Shown here piece after piece: positions 18,600 through 27,622 of a DNA stretch of 64,000 nt. The notes under the pieces are model-generated. The model saw only the letters and a list, made by a program, of their open reading frames with translations, was not told where the DNA came from and searched no databases. The position numbers were made by a program, and so were the translations under genes. This DNA comes from Azophilus sp965200465. Its GTDB lineage: Bacteria > Pseudomonadota > Gammaproteobacteria > Pseudomonadales > Azotimanducaceae. The DNA lies in contig OZ241358.1 in assembly GCA_965200465.1 (NCBI GenBank), forward strand, positions 3,038,001 through 3,102,000, in the 5' to 3' direction. Position 1 is the first letter of the stretch. The number at the start of each line of letters is the position of its first letter.

Positions 18600-19661
18600 A
18601 TGGCGGACCAAGCAATGCAGGCCCTCGACACGCGGGCGGTGGAGCTGCTGGGCAGCCGCCATCCCATCGTGCAGACGGCTATGGGCTGGGTGTCCACCTC
18701 CCAGCTGGTCATCGCCAGCAGCCGCGCCGGGGCCTTCGGCTTCCTCGCCTGCGCGGTGATGAGCCCGGAGGAGGCGCAGCGGGAAATTCGCGCCGTTTTG
18801 GACGCGGTGGACGCTCCCTTCGGCGTCAACTTCCACGGCTTTCAGCCGGGTGCGGAGCGCATCGTCGATCTGGTCATCGACCACCAGGTTAGGGCGGTTA
18901 GCTACGGGCGGGCGCCGGCGCCTAAGCTCATCGCCAAGCTGAAGGCGGCTGGAGTGCTTTGCATGCCCACCATCGGCGCCGGCAAGCACGCCCGCAAGGC
19001 CGTGGAACTGGGCGCCGACCTCATCGTCTGCCAAGGCGGGGAAGGGGGCGGGCACACCGGCGCCACCCCCACGTTGCTGCTGCTGGCGCAAACCTTGGAT
19101 GCGGTGTCGGTGCCGGTCATCGCCGCCGGCGGCTTCCGGGACGGGCGGGGCTTGGCCGCAGCGCTGGCCTTCGGCGCATCCGGCATCGCCATGGGCACTA
19201 GGTTCATGCTGACCTCGGACAGCCCCACCCCGGCCGCCACCAAGGAGCGCTACCTGGCCGCCGAGGTCAACAAGATTCCGGTGAGCACCAAGCTGGACGG
19301 CCTGCCGCAGCGCATGTTGATGAACGAGACCTTGGCCAAGCTGGAGCGCACCGGCCGCTTGGCGATGCTGGCCCGGGGCCTTTGGAACGGCTGGCACTTC
19401 CGCACCGCAACGGGCGCCTCCTTGCCGGCCTTCGCCAAATCCGCTTGGGCGATGGCCAGGGGCGGCGGCCTCAGCCTTCCGCAGGCGTTGATGGCCGCCA
19501 ACGCGCCCATGATCATCAAGAAGTCCATGGTCGAGGGCAAGCCCGCCGAAGGCGTGCTGCCCAGCGGCCAAGTGGCGGGGCTGATCGACGACCTGCCGAG
19601 TTGCGAGGCACTGCTGACGCGCATCGTCACGGACGCCAAGGAGCGCATCAGCGCTTTGTAG
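18600..19661 (+). CDS. ipdC: IpdC, nitronate monooxygenase-like FMN reductase of HIP catabolism
   Basis: A 353-residue FMN-binding TIM barrel of the nitronate monooxygenase/enoyl-reductase group. It shows PIVQTAMGWVS near the N-terminus, CQGGEGGGHTG over the FMN site, VIAAGGFRDGRG and AFGASGIAMGTRF for phosphate binding. IpdC proteins reduce a ring double bond in the hydroxy-indanone CoA intermediate of the C/D-ring pathway. It follows ipdB by 31 bases. The next 248 bases carry no gene and lead into the AT-richer island. Confidence 0.82.
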   Translation: MADQAMQALDTRAVELLGSRHPIVQTAMGWVSTSQLVIASSRAGAFGFLACAVMSPEEAQREIRAVLDAVDAPFGVNFHGFQPGAERIVDLVIDHQVRAVSYGRAPAPKLIAKLKAAGVLCMPTIGAGKHARKAVELGADLIVCQGGEGGGHTGATPTLLLLAQTLDAVSVPVIAAGGFRDGRGLAAALAFGASGIAMGTRFMLTSDSPTPAATKERYLAAEVNKIPVSTKLDGLPQRMLMNETLAKLERTGRLAMLARGLWNGWHFRTATGASLPAFAKSAWAMARGGGLSLPQALMAANAPMIIKKSMVEGKPAEGVLPSGQVAGLIDDLPSCEALLTRIVTDAKERISAL

Positions 19662-19909
19662 TTCGCCCCCTTCCCCGCAGTGTCCAAGCCCAAGTGGATA
19701 TGCTGGTCGTGCCGCCATGCATTGACGAGGGCGATCGCCGCACGGCGCGGGCCGCTGTCAGCGCGTCCATTGCGCACCGCCAAGGGTGCGCCAAATAGCC
19801 GCCCCATCGCTCCGCCAAACCTTCACCCGCCGCGGCCCGGTCCGCCAACAAACACCTCCATGCCATTGCTTTCTGCTAACATGGCCTTGGCCCTAATAGG
19901 GGGGATCAG

Positions 19910-21259
19910 ATGCGATCAGTACCGAAACTCACGCTCTCGGCGAAGACCAAGCAGCCTAGGCGCTACGATCCCAGCAGGATCTACAACTTCCGCTATCGGG
20001 CCAAGCGCCACCAAGAGCTCCCCCATGTCGTCAAATTTTCCGGGGGCCGTTCCAGCGGCATGTTGCTCTTCACGCTGTTGGAAAACGGCTTCCTACAGCG
20101 GGAGCGGGGCGACGTAGTGGTGTTCAACAACACGTCCTGCGAGCATCCGGCCACCTATCAGTTCGTGACCGAGTGCAAGCGGCGTGTCGAGTCTGCTTAC
20201 GGCATTCCCTTCTTTTTTGTGCAGTTCCAGACCTATGAGGATGCTAGGCAGGGGGAATGGCGGCGGCTGGCCACATATCGGTTGGTCAATGAACGTCCCT
20301 ACTCCGAGACCAATCCGGAGGGGTTTAGCTGGCGGGGTGAGGCATTTGAAGAGATGCTCTCTCTCAAAGCGTATCTGCCAAGCCAATTTCGGCGGGTTTG
20401 CACGGCTTCCCTTAAGCTCGAGATCACGCGCATGTTTCTCCGCGATTGGTTTGCGAGCAAAGAAAGCATTCCGCGCCTCGGGCATGGCTTGGAGGAATCT
20501 CAGGTGGATGTGGATCAGATGCATGCGGCCCACATCCGTCGAGGCGGCGGCGTACCGAAGGAAATACTGCTCCGCAAGCGGGAGTATTTGCTCAACCAGC
20601 CGACTAGACGCCCGAAACAAGCCTACCGTAACTTCTCCGCTCCCGCTGACGCCTTTGTGAACCCGCATCTCAAGGATAAGGTTTTTGGGCGCAAGGCGTG
20701 GTTCGGCGACGGGGGGATCGAGTATGTGGCCTTCATCGGCTTGCGTGGCGATGAGGGACTGCGGGTGGCGCGAGTGGAAGCCCGATCCTCAGACATTCAT
20801 GCTAACGCCGGCTACGAGGGTGAGCATGTTTACATGCCGTTGACCAAGATGCATGTGGGCCGGGAGGATGTGAATCAATTTTGGCGCCAGCAGGATTGGG
20901 GCTTGAAACTAGCCTCAAACGGTGCCCTTTCCAACTGCGTTTACTGCTTCCTCAAGGGCGTTGGCAATCTTGCGCTAGTTCACGAGGCCATGGAGTCTAG
21001 GAAAAAGCACAGAGTGCGTGGGTTCGGATCGACTGTCAACACCCCTTGCGACCTCGACTGGTGGTCGCGCATGGAACGCAAATATGGACGGGACCTCAAG
21101 GAAGAGGAAAGGGTGCGCACCAATCCCAATGCGCATGACTTCATTGGCTTTTTCGGTGCGTCCAGCGATTTCAGCTATGACATTCTTGCCACTAGCAAGA
21201 ATGGCGCAGATCTGTCTCGTTTCGCCGACACCGTTCTTCCATGCGACTGCACCGAGTAG
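19910..21259 (+). CDS. PP-loop/PAPS-reductase-like ATP pyrophosphatase (DndC/SspD-type)
   Basis: A 449-residue nucleotide-alpha-hydrolase. The PP-loop SGGRSSG lies at 44-50, FNNTSCEHP at 72-80, RRVCTASLK at 161-169 (like the RxCTxxLK block of PAPS reductases) and GLRGDEGLRVARV at 277-289. Cysteines at 164, 343, 346, 380, 445 and 447 could hold a metal or Fe-S cluster, as DndC does. ATG 19910 follows a GGGGGAT. The next gene, a cysteine desulfurase, starts 6 bases after its stop. Adenylating a nucleic-acid target for sulfur insertion is the natural inference. Specific DndC identity is not supported because the companion dnd genes are missing. Confidence 0.8.
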   Translation: MRSVPKLTLSAKTKQPRRYDPSRIYNFRYRAKRHQELPHVVKFSGGRSSGMLLFTLLENGFLQRERGDVVVFNNTSCEHPATYQFVTECKRRVESAYGIPFFFVQFQTYEDARQGEWRRLATYRLVNERPYSETNPEGFSWRGEAFEEMLSLKAYLPSQFRRVCTASLKLEITRMFLRDWFASKESIPRLGHGLEESQVDVDQMHAAHIRRGGGVPKEILLRKREYLLNQPTRRPKQAYRNFSAPADAFVNPHLKDKVFGRKAWFGDGGIEYVAFIGLRGDEGLRVARVEARSSDIHANAGYEGEHVYMPLTKMHVGREDVNQFWRQQDWGLKLASNGALSNCVYCFLKGVGNLALVHEAMESRKKHRVRGFGSTVNTPCDLDWWSRMERKYGRDLKEEERVRTNPNAHDFIGFFGASSDFSYDILATSKNGADLSRFADTVLPCDCTE

Positions 21260-21265
21260 CCAAAC

Positions 21266-22426
21266 GTGCCATCCCGCCCAATATACCTAGACTACCAAGC
21301 GACAACTCCTTTGGACCCAAGGGTGGCTAGGGCCATGGCCCCTTATTGGGCACAGAAGTTTGGCAACCCCCACTCGCAAGGTCACCGCTTTGGATGGGAA
21401 GCGAGGGAGGCCGTGGAGACTGCCCGCGGGCAAGTCGCGGACCTCATTCGCGCCGACGATGAGGAGATCGTGTTTCTTTCTGGTGCCACGGAGTCCTGTA
21501 ACCTAGCCATTCGCGGTGTGGCTGCCGCCGCCCGAGATAGACGGCATGTCGTCACCGTTGCCACAGAACATCCGGCTGTTTTGGAGTCCGTGCAGTGGCT
21601 TGCTGGTCAAGGCTTCGATGTGGAGATTCTGCCGGTAATGGGGGACGGCATTCTGGACTTGAAGGCACTGGAAGATTCACTGAGCGAGCGGACCCTGCTG
21701 GTGTCCGTTATGTTGGCCAACAATGAAATCGGCGTCATCCAACCAATCCGCGAGATCGCTAAACTCGCCCGATCTGTTGGTGCCATAATCCACACCGACG
21801 CCACGCAAGCGATTGGAAGAATAGCGGTTGACGTGGACAATCTGTCGGTTGATCTGCTCAGTCTTTCCGGACATAAGTTCTACGGGCCGAACGGAATAGG
21901 CGCTCTATATGTGCGTGGTGGCGTCAACTTTCCCTTGGAACCAATTCTGACAGGGGGCGCACAAGAGAGGGGCCTCCGCCCAGGCACAATCGCTACACCC
22001 TTGGTGGTGGGCTTTGGTGAAGCCTGCGAGATCGCGGCAAACGAGTGGAAAGCTGATGCTAGACTCCTCAAGCAGCTCACCACGAACATTTGTTCATCAA
22101 TGAGGAACGCCTTCCCTGAGATGCGCTTATTTGGCCATCGAACACAGCGAATTCCGGGCAATTTAAATATCGGCTTCCCCGGCATTCCAGCAGAGCAAGT
22201 GGTTGATGCCGTATCGAAGCGGCTGGCTATCTCTACTGGGTCGGCCTGTTCGACTGGCTCACCAAAGCCATCCCATGTGCTTGCGGCGCTAGGCTATGAC
22301 CAAGAGGTCGCTGCGACTGCCATCCGGCTTAGTTTAGGCCGCTTTACTACCCAGGAAGAGGTCGTTGCTGCAAACGAAGCCATGCAGACTGCGTTGATGG
22401 CGATTGCTGGTGGATTAGGTAAGTGA
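21266..22426 (+). CDS. Cysteine desulfurase (IscS/DndA-type)
   Basis: A 386-residue PLP enzyme that takes sulfur from cysteine as a persulfide. Visible sites: H102 in EHP, ANNEIG (151-156), HTDATQ (176-181), the PLP lysine K204 in SGHKFYGPNG, and the catalytic C328 in STGSACSTG. The GTG at 21266 starts 6 bases after the PP-loop gene and the stop overlaps the GHKL gene by four bases. No IscU, IscA or Fdx gene is nearby, so this is a dedicated sulfur donor for the island rather than the housekeeping Isc enzyme. Confidence 0.88.
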   Translation: MPSRPIYLDYQATTPLDPRVARAMAPYWAQKFGNPHSQGHRFGWEAREAVETARGQVADLIRADDEEIVFLSGATESCNLAIRGVAAAARDRRHVVTVATEHPAVLESVQWLAGQGFDVEILPVMGDGILDLKALEDSLSERTLLVSVMLANNEIGVIQPIREIAKLARSVGAIIHTDATQAIGRIAVDVDNLSVDLLSLSGHKFYGPNGIGALYVRGGVNFPLEPILTGGAQERGLRPGTIATPLVVGFGEACEIAANEWKADARLLKQLTTNICSSMRNAFPEMRLFGHRTQRIPGNLNIGFPGIPAEQVVDAVSKRLAISTGSACSTGSPKPSHVLAALGYDQEVAATAIRLSLGRFTTQEEVVAANEAMQTALMAIAGGLGK

Positions 22427-24429
22427 AAAAAGCGACCTTGAAATTCAGTCATGAAGGCGGCATGAGCGGATTCACTGGCCTGCATACCGCATCTTTCAAC
22501 GATCTCAAACCGGCTAGAATAATACGAGAACTCTTGCAGAACTCCTTGGATGCCGCTGTCGAAGCAAAAGAACCGACTGCGATTGTTCGTTTTCGTGTGA
22601 CATTTATTAAAGATGACTTAGTGCCTGATATGAAAGGCTACAAGAAGGCATTTTCAGATGCCGTAACAGACAACGAGAAGGCCGCGGGAGGTACACTGCC
22701 AGACGCAGCACAGCATGTAGTGGACTCCATCCGAAAGGCACTGGATTTGTTGGCCGAAGGCGGGCATTGCCTACTCTCCGTTATGGACAATGGCGTGGGG
22801 CTAAATGATAAAACAATGACAGCACTGCTTGGGGATGGCTCAAGTGCTAAGTCAACAGGTGCCGCCGGGTCCTATGGCGTCGGGCATTTCGCTGCGGCAC
22901 CTGTGTCCGATCTCCGCTACCTGCTCTACGGTGGAGTCCTAAAGGATGGTGAGAAGATAGCTTCTGGATTTACCATACTGGCCGGCCGGCATGGCAAAAA
23001 ATACCCGTATTCCGCTCGAGGATATCTAGTGGAAAAACTATTGGGCGGCAGGGATACACAGGGAAAGCTCTATAAATTCCTGAACCGGAACGCCATTCCG
23101 GAGACTATTGCGGACACACTTCAGGAAATACAGGATGATTGGGGCCACGGCAGCGTTGTAATGATACCTGCTTTCAATTACTTTGGTTATTTTGATAGAA
23201 AAGATATTTCTCTTCGCGATATTGTAAGAAAAGTTTCGGCCTACAACTTTAGCGCCGCCATTCATGCCGGGAAATTGGTTGTGGAAATCGACGAGGAAGC
23301 AATCGAGGGAGGCGAGAAGACGCAGGTTGATGCAAATAACCTAGGTGCTTTGCTAGATGAAGAAAGTAATAAGCAAAGAGCGTCCCGTAGTGACACCATC
23401 TTTGAGGGGCTGAGGCCCTCGGGCCAATATGCTTGGGCTGCATATACCACGATGTCGACGGGCAGCCAAGATGTAATCAAAACTCCAAGTGGTCCGATCG
23501 ATGTGAATTTGCTTACCCCTGCGCCAGCAGGCGCTACACGCTTTGATCTTTTTCGGAACGGCATGTGGATTACGGACAGCGTCCCCGGATTGAGAAGGTC
23601 TGATTTTGCTGATTGGCAAGCGTTTCATGCGGTATTGCAGCCTCGGCGGGATACGCATTTCCATCGTCTAGTGCGTGGCGCGGAGGGACCAATGCATGAT
23701 CACCTTGCATTCAATCTCTTGCCGAAAGACCAGAAAAAACAGTTGAAAAAAGCTTTTAGTGCTGTTTCCGATTGGATTAAGTCCAAGGTGCCGAAGATCA
23801 AAACTGATGAATACACTCCCGACGACTTCCTGCTGGTGGCGACGGGCGGCGAAACTGGCGAAGGCGGCCGGCAAGAGTTCTCAATGTGGGGAAGACCTGT
23901 GGTTGTGCAACGGCCAAGGATGAGCCAAAGGGAGCTGTTAGATTCTGGGGCAAGGGAGGAAATGGAGCCCGACGGAGAGAAAAGCGGCAAAGGCAGTCAA
24001 GATGGCCCTAAGCGGAAGCAACCGTCAAGATCAAGCTCCCGTCCATTGCCTTTTCGCTCCACAGTGGTGCCGCAAAGCCGCGGTAAACACAATATCGAAT
24101 TGGAGTGTGACGAGAATTTCGATGAGGTGTTGTTGCGGATAAGAATCGATGAAAACGCAGATGCTACCTGTGACCGTGTATGGCAGGACGAAGAGGCAGT
24201 GATTCAGTCGTTTCAGGCCCGTGACGGGACGGGAAGGGCATTGAAGGGGTGGTTGGAGGATGGAAACAAGGCCATTGTGTTGGTCGGGTTGGTCGCCAAG
24301 ACGACCTATCGCCTGACTGTCGAACACGAGGCGCCTGCTGATTTAGGCGCAGTGCAAACCCCGGTATTCAGGGTGGATCTCCATCGGCGGCAAAAGCCTG
24401 AGGATGATGGGGCCGCAGATGATAGTTAG
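22423..24429 (+). CDS. GHKL (HSP90-like) ATPase of a putative sulfur-based defence island
   Basis: A 668-residue protein whose first 160 residues form a Bergerat ATP-binding fold: N box RELLQNSLDA (E36, N40), G1 box DNGVG (122-126), and a lid glycine segment GSYGVGHF (about 149-156). The rest was not recognised; a basic, Ser/Pro-rich linker near 520-550 separates a beta-rich C-terminal region. It starts at a GTG overlapping the desulfurase stop, and its 3' end overlaps the next gene. Base composition is clearly more AT-rich than the surrounding genome. ATP-driven conformational switching, as in MORC or MutL proteins, is inferred. Confidence 0.8.
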   Translation: MKKATLKFSHEGGMSGFTGLHTASFNDLKPARIIRELLQNSLDAAVEAKEPTAIVRFRVTFIKDDLVPDMKGYKKAFSDAVTDNEKAAGGTLPDAAQHVVDSIRKALDLLAEGGHCLLSVMDNGVGLNDKTMTALLGDGSSAKSTGAAGSYGVGHFAAAPVSDLRYLLYGGVLKDGEKIASGFTILAGRHGKKYPYSARGYLVEKLLGGRDTQGKLYKFLNRNAIPETIADTLQEIQDDWGHGSVVMIPAFNYFGYFDRKDISLRDIVRKVSAYNFSAAIHAGKLVVEIDEEAIEGGEKTQVDANNLGALLDEESNKQRASRSDTIFEGLRPSGQYAWAAYTTMSTGSQDVIKTPSGPIDVNLLTPAPAGATRFDLFRNGMWITDSVPGLRRSDFADWQAFHAVLQPRRDTHFHRLVRGAEGPMHDHLAFNLLPKDQKKQLKKAFSAVSDWIKSKVPKIKTDEYTPDDFLLVATGGETGEGGRQEFSMWGRPVVVQRPRMSQRELLDSGAREEMEPDGEKSGKGSQDGPKRKQPSRSSSRPLPFRSTVVPQSRGKHNIELECDENFDEVLLRIRIDENADATCDRVWQDEEAVIQSFQARDGTGRALKGWLEDGNKAIVLVGLVAKTTYRLTVEHEAPADLGAVQTPVFRVDLHRRQKPEDDGAADDS

Positions 24430-25258
24430 CACAGGATCATCCGCTCCGGCGTCTGGGTGCAGGGCGTTTCCTTGGCCTGTCCTAGAGGCCGGCAACGGTA
24501 GCTTCGTTGGGGGACTGTATGGCGTGGACTTGGAGCACAAGAAGTCCGGCCGCTCATTCATGCTTACCCACCAGATAGAAGGTGCGGAGCTGATCGAGAG
24601 ATGGATTCGGAAGGGGCATGTTCGGTTTGCTTGCTCGGTCTCGGCGCCGGTGTCTGCTTATAGGAGGCTCCATGTATCAGAGGAACCAACGCATATTGTG
24701 GAGTGGAATCCCGATGATTTGGGGTCCTATCCGCTATTCACGCCCATGATTGTATGCGGGCGGGACATCGACCACCGGATCAACGCGGTCGATGATGGCG
24801 TGAACGCTTTGTGGGATGGAATGGAACTACATCTGATGAAGGGCGCTAGGTTGGCGATTTGCTCGACGTTCGCATTGCAATCAGGCCTGCTCGGACTGCT
24901 TGACTTCCGCCCCAAAGAGGATTTGGAAGCTGGCCAATTCCAGATCGAACCCAGCAGAGAAGGAGGGTTTCGGTTCAAGGTATCGCTTGCCTCTGACTTG
25001 TTTCGGTACTTGAGGCATCAGCGCCAAGAGCCGAGCGGCAGAAACATAATGACACACATTGTCTCCGCGGCGCTGTCGCGCTTACAGCGCGATTTTGGGG
25101 ATGACGATGGTGATGAGGGATGGGAGTCCTACGCCAACCTGCTTGCGTTGGCAAATGAGTTGGAAAAACAGGGGTTGCCCAACTGGTCGGACGACACGTT
25201 TCAGCCTGAAATGGCGGCAACCCGCCTCTACCCCTGTAAAATACCGGAAGACGATTGA
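24404..25258 (+). CDS. Unrecognised island protein (284 aa)
   Basis: No known domain was identified. It is a soluble-looking mixed alpha/beta protein with no signal peptide or membrane segment and an acidic GDDDGDEGWES stretch near residue 230. ATG 24404 has its GAGG immediately adjacent, so the in-frame ATG at 24419 (GGGG six bases upstream) may be the true start. Either overlaps the GHKL gene, which argues for translational coupling and for a shared function. It could be a recognition or structural subunit of the island. Confidence 0.7.
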   Translation: MMGPQMIVSTGSSAPASGCRAFPWPVLEAGNGSFVGGLYGVDLEHKKSGRSFMLTHQIEGAELIERWIRKGHVRFACSVSAPVSAYRRLHVSEEPTHIVEWNPDDLGSYPLFTPMIVCGRDIDHRINAVDDGVNALWDGMELHLMKGARLAICSTFALQSGLLGLLDFRPKEDLEAGQFQIEPSREGGFRFKVSLASDLFRYLRHQRQEPSGRNIMTHIVSAALSRLQRDFGDDDGDEGWESYANLLALANELEKQGLPNWSDDTFQPEMAATRLYPCKIPEDD

Positions 25259-25260
25259 AA

Positions 25261-26181
25261 ATGTCTGCGGCGGCAGAAACAGACTACGCTGAGCGGGATG
25301 AAGCGGCTTACACGTCGTTCACCGCATTGCGTGGACGACTGCTTGGCGAAAAGGGAGGTCGGTTCCAGAGAAATTTCCTGATGGCAGCCAAAACATCCGA
25401 CAATTTTATCGCGCTTATGGATAAGGAAGTGGCAACCGTGGAAGGCAGGGCGGTGGTTCTGTTCACAAAGCCAATAACTGAGCAGTCGTTCAAGGAAATG
25501 ACCGTCGATCAGGAGCAAACGGTATATGCGTTGTGGCGTGACGTCCCCCCGCGCATAGCTTGCAGAGTGTCTTTTTGGGCTGAGGTGACGCTCCAGCATC
25601 TTAGGGAAGGAGTGATGGAGGAGGCCTATTGGCTTGCTGCCAACGGTGGGCGCAATGAGAGTGGTGAGGAGCGCATAGACCGTGCTTTAGCTGAATCGGG
25701 CGAGAGGGGCAACAAGATGGTTGACGACTGCGTCAGGACGATTCTGCGCCGGATGAGCGGCCTGCCAGCCGCTCGGGGCAATAGAAGCGTATTCGTAAAC
25801 TGCTCGTTTGGCCGAGCATGGTGGCGTGAACGATTGGTAGCGCGCATTATTGATGAACACCCAGATGGAGAAGAAAGAACTGCTCTTTTGAATGTGGTTC
25901 GAGCGAGCCAGCAGTATTGGGAGAACTTGGTGACGATGATCGTGTCCCGAGGCTCTGTATTCGGATCGTCAAAGGTGCAAGACGCTCTAGTCAACGGTTT
26001 GGCCGCACATCTTCGGGTTGATCCTGCTTCCCCGCTGAGAAACGCGACTGCTTTGGCTAAGGTCCTGAGGCGGTTCAGCAACATCGCCGCTTCAAGGGAA
26101 CTGGGCATCCTGGCATTTGAGGAGATCTGCGGAGTCGTCGATGCGCTACTTAAGCAGATATCCCATTCGCTAGCAAAGTAG
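25261..26181 (+). CDS. Unrecognised island protein (306 aa)
   Basis: Last gene of the five-gene unit, beginning two bases after the previous stop (an in-frame TTG at 25255 overlaps it). Predicted largely helical, with the WRDVPPRIACRVSFWAEVTLQHL and CSFGRAWWRERLVARII segments rich in Trp and Arg. No catalytic motif was recognised. Its fixed position and spacing show that it belongs to the same transcription unit as the sulfur-transfer pair and the GHKL ATPase. Confidence 0.7.
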   Translation: MSAAAETDYAERDEAAYTSFTALRGRLLGEKGGRFQRNFLMAAKTSDNFIALMDKEVATVEGRAVVLFTKPITEQSFKEMTVDQEQTVYALWRDVPPRIACRVSFWAEVTLQHLREGVMEEAYWLAANGGRNESGEERIDRALAESGERGNKMVDDCVRTILRRMSGLPAARGNRSVFVNCSFGRAWWRERLVARIIDEHPDGEERTALLNVVRASQQYWENLVTMIVSRGSVFGSSKVQDALVNGLAAHLRVDPASPLRNATALAKVLRRFSNIAASRELGILAFEEICGVVDALLKQISHSLAK

Positions 26182-26266
26182 GAGGATCGATGATCCGGAG
26201 TTCCGAGCCACTCTAGGGACTGCGCTTGCAGATGATCCAATGCATCTAGTTCACAAGGAGTAGAGA

Positions 26267-27037
26267 ATGCCCTTTGAAGTCGAGGTCAAGGATTGCATCG
26301 GCGAGATCGTCTTCAACCATCCGCCGGTCAACGCCTTTGATTCCCGGATGTGGCTGGAGTTGCCGGACGTCGTTTACGGGTTGGCGCGGCGCAAGGAGGT
26401 GCGCTGCCTGCTGATTCGGGCCGAGGGCAAAGGATTCTGCGCCGGGGTCGATATCAAGGAGCTGCAGGCGGACGCCGGCAAGATCGTGGCGGTGAACCGG
26501 GGCAACTTCCTGACCTTCCAAGCCATCCACCGCTGCGAGTTGCCGGTGGTGGCCGCTCCCCACGGCTTCGTGCTCGGCGGCGGCATCGGCGTCTGCGGCG
26601 CTGCCGACGCCATCATCGCCGCCGATGACGCCTACTTCGCCCTGCCGGAAATAGACCGCGGCGCCATGGGCGGCGCCGCCCACATGCAGCGCATCCTGCC
26701 GCACCCTCGGGTGCGCGCCGCCTTCCTCACCGGCGGGCGCGTCTCCGCTGAGGAGGCTTGGCGGCTTGGCGGCGTGGAGCGCGTTGCGCCCAGGGACGAT
26801 CACCTAGCCGCCGCCCGCGAGTTCGCCGCCGTCATCGCCGCCAAGAGCCGCGACGCCCTGCGCATCGCCAAGCAGGCCCTCAACGGCATAGAGGCGTCCG
26901 ATGTGGACCAAGCCTACCGCTGGGAGCAGGGCTTCACCTTCGAGATGTACATGCACGAAGACTCCCAGACCGCCCGGGACGCCTTCGTCCATTCCGGCAA
27001 GGCCGCCGCCTTCGGGCCAAAAGCCCGTAAATCCTGA
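26267..27037 (+). CDS. echA20: EchA20-like enoyl-CoA hydratase family ring D hydrolase
   Basis: A 256-residue crotonase-fold enzyme. The oxyanion-hole segments KGFCAGVDIKEL and FVLGGGIGVCGAAD are present, and the ALPEIDRGAMGGAAHM region matches EchA20 proteins. EchA20 opens steroid ring D hydrolytically in HIEC-CoA, just before IpdAB opens ring C. An AAGGAG lies seven bases before the ATG. It resumes the catabolic cluster directly after the five-gene island, which separates it from ipdABC. Confidence 0.85.
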   Translation: MPFEVEVKDCIGEIVFNHPPVNAFDSRMWLELPDVVYGLARRKEVRCLLIRAEGKGFCAGVDIKELQADAGKIVAVNRGNFLTFQAIHRCELPVVAAPHGFVLGGGIGVCGAADAIIAADDAYFALPEIDRGAMGGAAHMQRILPHPRVRAAFLTGGRVSAEEAWRLGGVERVAPRDDHLAAAREFAAVIAAKSRDALRIAKQALNGIEASDVDQAYRWEQGFTFEMYMHEDSQTARDAFVHSGKAAAFGPKARKS

Positions 27038-27066
27038 GCGGGAACCAAACCCTGCAGGCCGCGGCC

Positions 27067-27450
27067 TTACTTCATGTCGATGTAACGCACCGGAACCAAG
27101 CGATGGCCCAGCATGTCAACCGCTGCTTGGGCTTGCTCCAGGATCACATAGCCCAACAGCGGCTCGGCGTCCCGTTCCGCCATTGCCTCCACAAACACCG
27201 CCTCGTTGAAGATGGGGCGAAAACCCTCGATTTCTATTTCCACTGGCGCACAGGCTTCGCCGCGCACGACTTCCCCGTTGGCCAGCAGGAGTTCGACAGC
27301 CGCTGAACGCAGAAAACCGCCCAGTTTCTCCTTCCAAGCCGCGGGCAGGAGCAGCGCACCGGCCCCGGTGTCAACCAGCATCCCGCACTGCAGGGATTTG
27401 CCGCCGTCCAACGGGTTGGTGACCTTCGTCTGCGCCACAATCCGACCCAT
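27067..27450 (-). CDS. Small retropepsin-like aspartyl protease family protein
   Basis: A 127-residue single-domain protein with the retroviral-protease-type active-site motif LVDTGAGALLLP (Asp-Thr-Gly) and a later beta-rich region ending LLGYVILEQ. Such clan AA proteins would need to dimerise for activity. ATG 27450 has GGAG about eight bases upstream; a TTG at 27465 is the other start. It is transcribed against the steroid genes on both sides. Function is unknown. Confidence 0.7.
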   Translation of the reverse strand: MGRIVAQTKVTNPLDGGKSLQCGMLVDTGAGALLLPAAWKEKLGGFLRSAAVELLLANGEVVRGEACAPVEIEIEGFRPIFNEAVFVEAMAERDAEPLLGYVILEQAQAAVDMLGHRLVPVRYIDMK

Positions 27451-27622
27451 GCGGGCTCTCCGCAATCCTTGTGCTTGGAGTATGGTAAGCGACCCGCCGA
27501 GCCGTCAAGCCGTTCATCGCGTTGGGCGATTGCCAAACCAAGGCGAACTCGTTATAGACTTGGATGCGGCGGCAACGCGGTGAACTGCAGCGGCTTGGGC
27601 CGCCAAGAGGGAGAACGGCAAC

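Noticed and set aside
19910..22426. Naming the pair dndC-dndA or sspD-sspA
   Set aside because: Companion genes of both systems are absent, so only family-level names are justified.
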